From Gammaproteobacteria bacterium (lineage in GTDB: Bacteria > Pseudomonadota > Gammaproteobacteria > Pseudomonadales > Azotimanducaceae_A): 14,781 nt of DNA. The DNA is taken from NCBI GenBank assembly GCA_026713405.1, contig JAPOON010000610.1:1-14781 (forward strand), in the 5' to 3' direction. This document shows, in pieces, positions 7,168-13,808 of this stretch. A model generated the notes under the pieces. It was given only the letters and a program-made list of their open reading frames with translations. It did no database searches and was not told the DNA's origin. The first letter of the stretch is position 1, and every line of letters starts with the position of its first letter. The position numbers and the translations under genes are program-made.

Positions 7168-7222
7168 GCGACGTTGTTCGAAAATGCGACTCAACTGTCC
7201 ACATCAAGGCCGTTCAAGGAAT

Positions 7223-9745
7223 CTAGTCCGCCCCGCGCAACACCATCAGCGGCGGCGACGAGACCAGGCGCCGCGCGCCGGTCATGCCGACGGCAAAGAT
7301 CAGCACCGCGCCCATCAGGGGACCGAGCAGCCAGAGCCACGGATGGGCCGCTGCCGGCAACTCGAAGACCTGCCATTGCAGCAGGGCCACCGTCAACTCG
7401 GCCCCCACCACGGCGACCAGGCCTGAAAATGCACCCAGGGCAACGAACTCCGCCGCAAGACTGCCCGCGATCAGGTCGCGGGTGCCGCCCAGGGTGCGCA
7501 CCAGGGCGTGCTCCGCCATGCGGGTGTCCCAGCCCGCGCGGATACTGGCCAGCAGCACCAGGCAGCCGGCGCCCACCACGAGCGCCAGCACCAGTTCCAC
7601 CGCCGCGGTGACCCGGTCGATGATGCTCTGCACCTGTTCCACGATGGCGTCGATCTCCAGCACCGTGATCGTCGGAAATTCGGAGAGCAGCCGGTTCAGG
7701 AAGGCCTTGCGCCCTTCCGGCAGGTGGAAACTCGTCATGTAGGTGGCGGGAAAGTCGCGCAGCGCTGCCGGCGAGAAGATGATGAAAAAGTTCGGCTGCA
7801 TGGATTCCCAGTCGAGCGTCCGCAGGCTCGCGACCGTCGCCTCCACGAACTGGCCGCCGATATCGAATTCGAGCCGGTCCCCCAGCGACAGCCCCAACTC
7901 GCGCGCGTACTCGTCTTCCAGGGATACCAGCGACGCTTCGTCCTGTGGTGTCCACCAGGCGCCCCCGACGACTTCGTTGCCTTCCGGCACGTTTGCGGTC
8001 CAGGTGAGGTTCCGTTCCGAGCGCAAGCCCAGGCCGTCACGCTCCGCACGGCTCCCCCGCACCTCGTCTTCCCAGGCTTTCGCATCGGTTCCGTTTACGC
8101 CGACGATGCGGCCGCGGATCATCGGATAGAGGGGTTCGAGCCGTTGTCCGGATTCTTCGGCATCGCCGTCATGGACGCTTTCCAGCATCGCCTCGACCGC
8201 GGGAAGCTGGTCCGGGGTCACGTTCATCACGAAGTGATTGGGGATGTCATCGGGAAGCTGGGAGCGCCATTCGTCGATCAGGGCCGTGCGCAGCAGCACC
8301 AGGATCAGCAACATCATGATGGCCAACCCGAATATCAGGATCTGCGCGGTGCTCTCCCGGCGCCGGCGCTGCAACCCGGCAAGCGCCAGCCGCAAGCCGC
8401 TGCCGGCCTGCATGCCGACCGCGCGCCCGCTCTTCAGCAACAGCATCGCCAGCGCCCCGAACAACAGCACCACGACAAGGGTGCCCGCCAGGGTCCACAA
8501 GGTCAGCAACAGGCTCTCGCTGTACCAGATCAGCAGCAGCAGGGCTCCGGCCCCGGCCGCTCCGTAGCTCAGCCACTGGGAAACCGGCGGCGCCCCCAGG
8601 TCGCGCCGCATGACACGCAGGGGCGATACGTTCTTCAGGTGCAACAGTGGCGGCATGGCGAACGCCAGCGCGCCGATGAGACCCGTGGCCGCACCGAGCA
8701 GGAAGGGCATGACACTCGGCAGGGGCAGGTCGACGGGAATGAGGGCATCGAGTGCCGCCACGATCGCCAGGTGCAGCCCGGCGCCCAGCCCGAGACCCAG
8801 CAACACGCTGAATCCGCCCACGACGCCCAGGATGCCGAGGTAGGCTTTGAGTATCTGGTTGGGCGTCGCCCCCAGCGTCTTGAAGATGCCAACGTGATCG
8901 TAGTGGCGGCGGGCATAGCGGTGCGCGGACAGGGCCACGGCAACGCCCGCCAGCAGCACGCCCAGTAGCCCGCCTAGCAGCAGGAAGCTCTCCGCCCGGT
9001 CCAGGGCGCCGCCAATCCGGGCGCTGTTGCGGCGAATGTCCATCCAGCGGTAGTTCGGCTCCAGTTCCAGTTCTGCCCGCAAGGCTTCGAGTTCCGCCTC
9101 CGGACCCCGCAGCAGCAGCCGGTAACCGATGCGGCTGCCGGGCTGCACGACTTCCGTGGCCGGCACGTCGGCGATGTTCATGAGCAGGCGCGGGCCGAGG
9201 TCGAAGAAGCTGCCGCCCCGGTCCGGCTCCTTGATCAGCACGCGGCCGATGCCGAGCCGGGCAAGACCCACTTCCACCTCATCGCCCAGGGCAAGGCCCA
9301 GGGCCGGAAACATGCGCGAATCCAGCCACACTTCTCCCGGTTCCGGCATCCTTTGCGCAACGCGGCCGGGACCGAAAGGCTCATCGCCCACGATCAGTTC
9401 GCCCCGCAGCGGATAGCCGGCGCTGACTGCCTTGACGCTCGCCAACTGGCTGCGCTCGCCGCTGCCGTACACCATGGACGGGAATGTCATGGCGTCGACG
9501 GTATCCAGGCCCCGTTCCTGCGCCGCACGGCGGAACTCGTCCGGGATCGGCCGGGTGCTGCCGATATACCGGTCGGCGGCCAGGAAGCTCGAGGACTCCA
9601 GGCGCAACGCCTGATGCAGCCGGTCGACGAACAGGCTGATAGCCGTCACCGTTCCCACCGCCACCAGCAGCGCCAGCAACAGCAGCCCCAGTTCGCCCGA
9701 GCGCCAGTCGCGCCAGGCCATCCTGGTTACGATGCGCGGCGTCAC
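7223..9745 (-). CDS. ybbP: FtsX-family ABC transporter permease (YbbP-like)
   Basis: This is an ABC permease of about 840 residues in the MacB/FtsX superfamily, YbbP branch (E. coli YbbP is about 800). It opens with WRDWRSGELGLLLLALLVAV, a typical YbbP start with the first membrane helix. A large periplasmic domain follows. Then come the first FtsX domain at about 265-400 (with the coupling segment YDHVGIFKTLGATPNQI), a central pair of helices, and a second periplasmic region. A second FtsX domain closes the protein, with EHALVRTLGGTRDLI and three final helices. About ten helices are expected. The start is uncertain: GTG at 9745 is used here, and ATG at 9721 (eight codons later) is the alternative. 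Neither has a strong ribosome site. Frames further upstream only mirror the ATPase gene. It lies 55 bp after its ATPase partner. The YbbAP substrate is not firmly known. Confidence 0.92.
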   Translation of the reverse strand: MTPRIVTRMAWRDWRSGELGLLLLALLVAVGTVTAISLFVDRLHQALRLESSSFLAADRYIGSTRPIPDEFRRAAQERGLDTVDAMTFPSMVYGSGERSQLASVKAVSAGYPLRGELIVGDEPFGPGRVAQRMPEPGEVWLDSRMFPALGLALGDEVEVGLARLGIGRVLIKEPDRGGSFFDLGPRLLMNIADVPATEVVQPGSRIGYRLLLRGPEAELEALRAELELEPNYRWMDIRRNSARIGGALDRAESFLLLGGLLGVLLAGVAVALSAHRYARRHYDHVGIFKTLGATPNQILKAYLGILGVVGGFSVLLGLGLGAGLHLAIVAALDALIPVDLPLPSVMPFLLGAATGLIGALAFAMPPLLHLKNVSPLRVMRRDLGAPPVSQWLSYGAAGAGALLLLIWYSESLLLTLWTLAGTLVVVLLFGALAMLLLKSGRAVGMQAGSGLRLALAGLQRRRRESTAQILIFGLAIMMLLILVLLRTALIDEWRSQLPDDIPNHFVMNVTPDQLPAVEAMLESVHDGDAEESGQRLEPLYPMIRGRIVGVNGTDAKAWEDEVRGSRAERDGLGLRSERNLTWTANVPEGNEVVGGAWWTPQDEASLVSLEDEYARELGLSLGDRLEFDIGGQFVEATVASLRTLDWESMQPNFFIIFSPAALRDFPATYMTSFHLPEGRKAFLNRLLSEFPTITVLEIDAIVEQVQSIIDRVTAAVELVLALVVGAGCLVLLASIRAGWDTRMAEHALVRTLGGTRDLIAGSLAAEFVALGAFSGLVAVVGAELTVALLQWQVFELPAAAHPWLWLLGPLMGAVLIFAVGMTGARRLVSSPPLMVLRGAD

Positions 9746-9800
9746 GGAGCGGCCCGCCCGCTCATTACCGCCCAAGGTGGAAATTGCCGTCCCGACATCA

Positions 9801-10472
9801 TCAGGCCACGATGCTGCCGGCATCGAGTTCGACCACCCGGCCGCACCGGTCCGCCAGACGGTCGTCGTGGGTAACGAGCACCAGCGTGGTATCGAACTCC
9901 TCGTTGAGCTGGAACAGCAGTTCGATGACCCTGGCGCCCGTGCGCGTGTCCAGGTTGCCCGTGGGCTCGTCGGCAAACAGTACCGTGGGGCGTGACGCAA
10001 AGGCGCGCGCTATCCCCACCCGCTGCTGTTCGCCGCCGGAAAGCTGCCGCGGATAGTGGGTGGCACGGTCGGCGAGGCCCACCCGGTCCAGCAACTCCCG
10101 TGCCTGGGACTCCGCGCCCGCATCGCCCCGCAATTCGGCCGGCAGCATCACGTTTTCCAACGCCGTCAGGCTGGCCAGCAGCCGGAAGGTCTGGAACACG
10201 AAGCCCACGTGCTCGCCCCGCACCCGGGCCCGCTCCTCCTCGTCCATGGCCGTGAGCTCGTGCCCCGCGAGGTGCACCTGCCCCCGGCTTGGCAGGTCGA
10301 GCCCCGCGAGAATGCCGATCAGCGTCGTCTTGCCGGACCCGGAGGCGCCGACCACCGCCAGGCTCTCCCCCACGTTGATTTCCAGGTCGATGCCATCCAG
10401 GATGGTCAGTTGCCCGTCCAGGGTCGGAACCGTCTTGCCAATGTCCGTTGCTCGAACAACCATGCGAACCAT
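9801..10472 (-). CDS. ybbA: ABC transporter ATP-binding protein (YbbA/LolD family)
   Basis: This 223-residue cytoplasmic ATPase is close in size to E. coli YbbA (228). All nucleotide-binding motifs are intact: Walker A GASGSGKT (42-49), Q-loop Gln94, signature LSGGEQQR (144-151), Walker B VLFADEP (164-170), D-loop NLD (173-175) and switch His202. It belongs to the LolD/MacB/FtsE-like group that drives mechanotransmission through FtsX-type permeases, and its partner is the adjacent ybbP product. The start is ATG at 10472 or the second ATG at 10463. GAGAAG lies about 7 nt before the first. Either start shares its CATG with a start codon of the divergent tesA gene, so the two 5' ends overlap or abut directly. 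This gene order is conserved with E. coli ybbAP-tesA. Confidence 0.95.
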   Translation of the reverse strand: MVRMVVRATDIGKTVPTLDGQLTILDGIDLEINVGESLAVVGASGSGKTTLIGILAGLDLPSRGQVHLAGHELTAMDEEERARVRGEHVGFVFQTFRLLASLTALENVMLPAELRGDAGAESQARELLDRVGLADRATHYPRQLSGGEQQRVGIARAFASRPTVLFADEPTGNLDTRTGARVIELLFQLNEEFDTTLVLVTHDDRLADRCGRVVELDAGSIVA

Positions 10473-10473
10473 G
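10461..10473. promoter_or_regulatory. Shared start-codon region of tesA and ybbA
   Basis: Two CATG palindromes, at 10461-10464 and 10470-10473, each give an ATG on both strands. All four ATGs are in frame with their own gene: tesA at 10462 or 10471 and ybbA at 10463 or 10472. Because there is no gap, each gene's leader and promoter must lie inside the coding sequence of the other. Confidence 0.7.
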
Positions 10474-11100
10474 CAACCGCTTCTCAAGTGGTGGGTAATA
10501 ACGGCCGTCCTGTTCTGCCTGGGCGCGGATCGCCCCGAAACAGGCCGGCATTCGACCGTGCTGGTGCTCGGCGACAGTATCAGCGCCGCCTACGGTATTC
10601 AACGCGAGCAGGGCTGGGTGCAACTGCTCGAGGAACGCCTGGCGAACATCGACCCCGGCTATCGCGTGGTGAACGCCAGCATCAGCGGCGACACCACCGG
10701 CGGCGGCCTGGCCAGGCTGCCGGCGGCGCTCGAGACCCACGACCCGGCACTGGTGATCATCGAACTGGGCGGCAACGACGGGCTGCGCGGGTATCCCGTG
10801 CCCAGCATCAGGAAGAACCTCGAGCAACTGGTGGAACTCGCCGCTGACGATGGCCGCGAGGTGCTGCTGGTCGGCATGCAGATCCCACCGAACTACGGGT
10901 ATCGCTATACCCGGGACTTCCAGTCGCTGTTCGAGGACGTGGCGTCCGACCAGGGAATCGCCGTGGTGCCGTCGTTTCTGGAAGAGGTAGGGGTACAGCC
11001 CGGGCTGATGCAGGACGATGGCATCCATCCCAACGCCAGTGCGCAGCCGATGCTGCTCGATGCCCTCTGGCCCTTCGTCGAAACGCTGTTGTTCCGTTAG
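10471..11100 (+). CDS. tesA: GDSL-family arylesterase / acyl-CoA thioesterase I (TesA-like)
   Basis: This SGNH/GDSL hydrolase of 209 residues matches the length of E. coli TesA (about 208 with its signal peptide). It begins with a signal peptide (KWWVITAVLFCLGA, residues 6-19) lacking a lipobox, so it should be secreted to the periplasm. The four conserved blocks are present: GDS with nucleophile Ser36, SGD with Gly73, GGND with Asn102, and D-x-x-H with Asp183 and His186. Family members hydrolyse esters, lysophospholipids and long-chain acyl-CoA. The ATG at 10471 is used. ATGs at 10462 and 10441 are also in frame, and none has a good ribosome site. The gene is divergent from ybbA with overlapping starts, the arrangement known from E. 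coli. A structured inverted-repeat element begins 7 bp after the stop. Confidence 0.93.
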   Translation: MQPLLKWWVITAVLFCLGADRPETGRHSTVLVLGDSISAAYGIQREQGWVQLLEERLANIDPGYRVVNASISGDTTGGGLARLPAALETHDPALVIIELGGNDGLRGYPVPSIRKNLEQLVELAADDGREVLLVGMQIPPNYGYRYTRDFQSLFEDVASDQGIAVVPSFLEEVGVQPGLMQDDGIHPNASAQPMLLDALWPFVETLLFR

Positions 11101-11106
11101 CCCGAC

Positions 11107-11285
11107 CTATTCGTGAATGAACGTAGCGAGGCTGGCAAGAGTAGTGAAAGCACTGGGTGCGCGGACGCGTGCTTGCAGCACGTTGAGCGCGCGCAGGCGT
11201 GCTTGACAGCACGTCGAGCACGCGGCGGGAGCACGCCCAGTGATTTCGCTGCTATTGACGGCCGCAGTAGTTCATTCATGAATAG
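11107..11285. repeat. 179-bp imperfect inverted-repeat element (MITE-like or structured RNA)
   Basis: The outer arms CTATTCGTGAATGAAC (11107-11122) and GTTCATTCATGAATAG (11270-11285) match at 15 of 16 positions, and the mismatch is a G-U pair in RNA. Pairing continues inward with a few mismatches and several G-U pairs, ending in CACTGGG paired with CCCAGTG (11234 region). The apex holds two further small hairpins. The element fills the gap between tesA and the deacylase gene, and the right arm encodes that gene's last residues and stop. It could be a non-autonomous mobile repeat, a two-way terminator or a structured RNA. No target-site duplication is obvious. Confidence 0.7.
11167..11223. repeat. 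Two tandem near-identical hairpin repeats at the apex of the element
   Basis: Copies at 11167-11192 and 11197-11223 differ by a few bases, with a period of about 30 bp. Each contains the same hairpin, CGTGCT paired with AGCACG, with a TGC loop in the first (11168-11182) and a TGAC loop in the second (11198-11213). Confidence 0.7.
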
Positions 11286-12361
11286 GTGCGGCTCAGGTCC
11301 AACGGTTCCATGAAGTAGCACAGGCAATCCTGCCGGACGACGTTCGGGTCGGTCGTGTACATGGCGGGCACCACCGGGTGCCTGAGGGCAATGCGTCCGC
11401 CGCGCACTTCGAAGAAATCTCCAGTGACCATCCGGTGGTCGTTGTCGAGCACCTCCGGGGTCTGGCCGTGCGCGGTCACCCCGAATAATGTCCCGGCCGG
11501 CAGCCTGGCGAAGTTGGATGCCTCGATGGCATCGTCGAGAACGAGGTCGAGATCGTTCGTTGGGCACGGAGGCGCCACGTCGGTTTCGGAGGCATTGGCG
11601 CGTCGCAGCCAGTCGGCGGGGATCGAACTCGATTCCCGATTCGAGAACGCGAAGCGCGTGCTGTCCCGCAGATGTACCCGTGCGAGTGTGCGAAACAGTT
11701 GCGTATTACCCTTGGGAGCCTCTGGAATACCGTCCGCTTGCAGCAGGTCGCGCAGGTATTCGTAGCCGCGGCGAGCGGCCTCCTTGTCGGCAACCGGACC
11801 CAGCTCCAGCGCAACGTTGGGTGTATGGGGGCTGAAGGCCCGTGTCAGCACCGTGGCGGGTTCTTCGATGTAGACGGCGGTGTCGCCGAAGAGGGCGGCC
11901 AGGCTGCGGCTGCCGGCGGAAAAGTCGGTCAAAACGGAATAATGCGGATTCCTGCCGGTGTTGTTGTGCAGGTCGACGACCGCGAGCAAGGGCATCTCCG
12001 CGAGATGTTGCAGGACTTCCCGGGCGATCCCTTGCGGCTCCTGCCACATGCGGTTGAAGTCCTGCTGGCCGGGCAGCGTGCGCACACCGCTGGCCGCGGC
12101 CTCGACGTTGCCGATGAGGATCAGGAGGTCGCGGGGCGGGGCGGCAAGTTCGCGCAGCAATCGTCGAACGGCGTACCAGCCGCTCGTTTCGTTGCCGTGC
12201 AGCAATACGCTTACGAACAGGGCGCCGAGGCGCTCTGGCGATGCGCCGTGGCCGGATCGCAGGTGCAGGAGAGCCGGTCCGCCGAGCAGCGCCCACAATT
12301 GCTCGGGCTCCGCTTCCAGCAATCCGGGCGGAATGGCTTCGAACTTCTTGAGCGCCGTCAC
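11276..12361 (-). CDS. Succinylglutamate desuccinylase/aspartoacylase family (M14) deacylase
   Basis: This 361-residue zinc-dependent deacylase belongs to the AstE/AspA branch of the M14 carboxypeptidase fold. The zinc ligands are visible as His55 and Glu58 in LLHGNETSG and His132 in VDLHNNTG. The DFNRMW segment (101-106) supplies the usual substrate-binding Asn-Arg, and Glu186 in ALELGP is the expected general base. A beta-rich C-terminal domain (about 290-350) is normal for the family. Family members hydrolyse N-acyl amino acids, and the acyl group here is unknown. No signal peptide is seen. The start is a GTG (12361-12359) that overlaps the TGA of the ligase gene upstream as GTGA, so translation is probably coupled. 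The stop lies inside the right arm of the 179-bp inverted-repeat element. Confidence 0.9.
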   Translation of the reverse strand: MTALKKFEAIPPGLLEAEPEQLWALLGGPALLHLRSGHGASPERLGALFVSVLLHGNETSGWYAVRRLLRELAAPPRDLLILIGNVEAAASGVRTLPGQQDFNRMWQEPQGIAREVLQHLAEMPLLAVVDLHNNTGRNPHYSVLTDFSAGSRSLAALFGDTAVYIEEPATVLTRAFSPHTPNVALELGPVADKEAARRGYEYLRDLLQADGIPEAPKGNTQLFRTLARVHLRDSTRFAFSNRESSSIPADWLRRANASETDVAPPCPTNDLDLVLDDAIEASNFARLPAGTLFGVTAHGQTPEVLDNDHRMVTGDFFEVRGGRIALRHPVVPAMYTTDPNVVRQDCLCYFMEPLDLSRTYS

Positions 12362-13770
12362 AGCGGCCAGGTGTGCACGGGCTCACCGCTCTCCTGCATG
12401 CGGGCATAGTCCAGGACGAGGTCGTTCGGGCGCATGCCGTTGTGTGTCACCCAGCGTTTCTGCCAGGCGGCGCCGTTCTGCGTGGATTCCACCCGCGCCT
12501 CGACGATGCCCAGGTAGCTGTCGATTTCCTCACCGGGAATGGCGTAGCCGGCAAGGCCCCGGCGGGCCGTCGGCAGCAGTTCTTCGAGCAGCAGTTCTCG
12601 AATCCCGACTTCGCCGCCGTTCCAGCCGATGCGGGCGCCGAGCCCGTAACGTGCGGCGTTGTAGAAGTTGTCTCTGGCCGTCTCGAACGTCATGCGTGCT
12701 TCGGCCGGCTCGTCTTCCAGGCCGAAGCCCCGAACCAGTCCGAAGAAGAACGCCGCGTTGGCCACGCAGTCCTTGACGGTGGGGCCCGCGGGCACCACCC
12801 GGTGCTCGATGCGCAGGTGCACCTGTCCGTCGTGATCGAAACCGATCAGCGGCCGGTTCCAGCGCCAGATGGTGCCGTTGTGAAAGCGTACGTGGGAGTA
12901 CTCGTTCGGAGAACTGTCGCTGACATAAGGGAGCAGGATGGGGTGTTGCTGCTGGTTCTCCAGGAAAACTTCCAGCATGGATTGCTCGGCGAACCCGTTT
13001 CCGAAACCGACCCGCTTGGGATAGTGGGCGCCCACATCCACGGCCTGCTCGAAGAGGGGTATGCGCGTCTCGTCCCACAGCATCCGGCCGAACAGGGTCG
13101 GCGAGTTGGCGGAGACGGCGACCATGGGGGCGGAAGCGACGATGGATGCGTTGAAATCCCGCACCGCGTTCTCGGGCTTGCACTGCAGGTGAATCTGAAA
13201 CGATGTCGCCGCCGCTTCCAGCATCACGTCGGGGTGCAGCATGTCCAGGCCCGCGCCCCCCTCGATCTCGAGGTGCAGCGGCTTGCCGTCCCTGAGCGCC
13301 ATCACCCGGTCGTTCAGTGCCTGGTAGCGCACCATCTTCGACATGTGATCCGAATTCAGCAGGGCCTCCCGGATGGTCGGGAGTATGCCGACGGTCACCA
13401 GGTGGCAGTCCATCTCTTTCGCCGTGGCCTGGCAGGCGCCCCAGGTAGCCGCCAGCTCGTCTTCCAGGCGGGAGAAGGTGCTGCCCGCCAGGGCGGTGGG
13501 GCTGCCGTTCAGTTCCACGTTGAAGCTCGCCAGTTCCGGCACCACCAGCGGGTTGTTCAGCCGTTCGAGGAATTCGTGGTTCCTGGGCAGCGGATCGCCC
13601 TGGCGGTCCACCAGCCAGGCCTCGAGTTCGAAACCGGCGATGTCCCCCCGCTCGCTGAAACGGGACGAGGCGAACTGCTCGGCCAGGAGTTTGGTCTCTT
13701 CGTCCAGGCGGAAGCGGAAGACGCTGAAATCTTCTGCGTTGAAATGACGGCGGGGAATCTCGTCGCCCAT
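12358..13770 (-). CDS. Glutamate-cysteine ligase family (GCS2) carboxylate-amine ligase
   Basis: This 470-residue protein is of the GCS2 type, related to plant/alphaproteobacterial glutamate-cysteine ligases and YbdK-like ligases rather than to classical enterobacterial GshA. These enzymes use ATP to activate a carboxylate, typically the gamma-carboxyl of glutamate, and join it to an amine. Visible signatures are GFELEAWLVD (46-55) and FNVELN (83-88) for metal and glutamate binding, FQIHLQ (191-196) in the core sheet, and LRIEHRVVPAGPT (319-331), the arginine-rich nucleotide/substrate strand. The amine acceptor cannot be read from sequence, so glutathione synthesis is only one option. The ATG has a strong GAGGGAGG site. 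It lies 38 bp after the acyl-CoA dehydrogenase gene and is coupled by GTGA to the deacylase gene, so the three form one leftward operon. Confidence 0.87.
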   Translation of the reverse strand: MGDEIPRRHFNAEDFSVFRFRLDEETKLLAEQFASSRFSERGDIAGFELEAWLVDRQGDPLPRNHEFLERLNNPLVVPELASFNVELNGSPTALAGSTFSRLEDELAATWGACQATAKEMDCHLVTVGILPTIREALLNSDHMSKMVRYQALNDRVMALRDGKPLHLEIEGGAGLDMLHPDVMLEAAATSFQIHLQCKPENAVRDFNASIVASAPMVAVSANSPTLFGRMLWDETRIPLFEQAVDVGAHYPKRVGFGNGFAEQSMLEVFLENQQQHPILLPYVSDSSPNEYSHVRFHNGTIWRWNRPLIGFDHDGQVHLRIEHRVVPAGPTVKDCVANAAFFFGLVRGFGLEDEPAEARMTFETARDNFYNAARYGLGARIGWNGGEVGIRELLLEELLPTARRGLAGYAIPGEEIDSYLGIVEARVESTQNGAAWQKRWVTHNGMRPNDLVLDYARMQESGEPVHTWPL

Positions 13771-13774
13771 GGGT

Positions 13775-13782
13775 CCTCCCTC
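13775..13782 (-). promoter_or_regulatory. Strong ribosome binding site for the GCS2 ligase gene
   Basis: On the minus strand GAGGGAGG ends 4 nt before the ATG at 13770. Internal translation signals this strong suggest that the ligase is initiated independently within the operon. Confidence 0.8.
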
Positions 13783-13808
13783 AGCGGGTCACCGGTCGAA
13801 TACGATCC

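Noticed and set aside
7508..8968. A 486-codon rightward open frame opposite ybbP
   Set aside because: It is a Gln/His/Arg-rich antisense shadow of the permease, whose membrane helices and FtsX domains are unmistakable on the other strand.
9746..10000. N-terminal extension of ybbP into the ATPase gene
   Set aside because: The added residues are a Ser/Arg/Thr-rich shadow of the ybbA reading frame. YbbP-like sequence starts only near 9745-9721.
11167..11223. A CRISPR-like array
   Set aside because: There are only two copies, they are nearly contiguous with no spacer of normal length, and no cas gene is nearby.
11113..11313. A 66-codon rightward ORF across the inverted-repeat element
   Set aside because: It is explained by the repeat structure, has no ribosome site and shows no domain. 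Its coding-like look comes from the symmetrical repeats.
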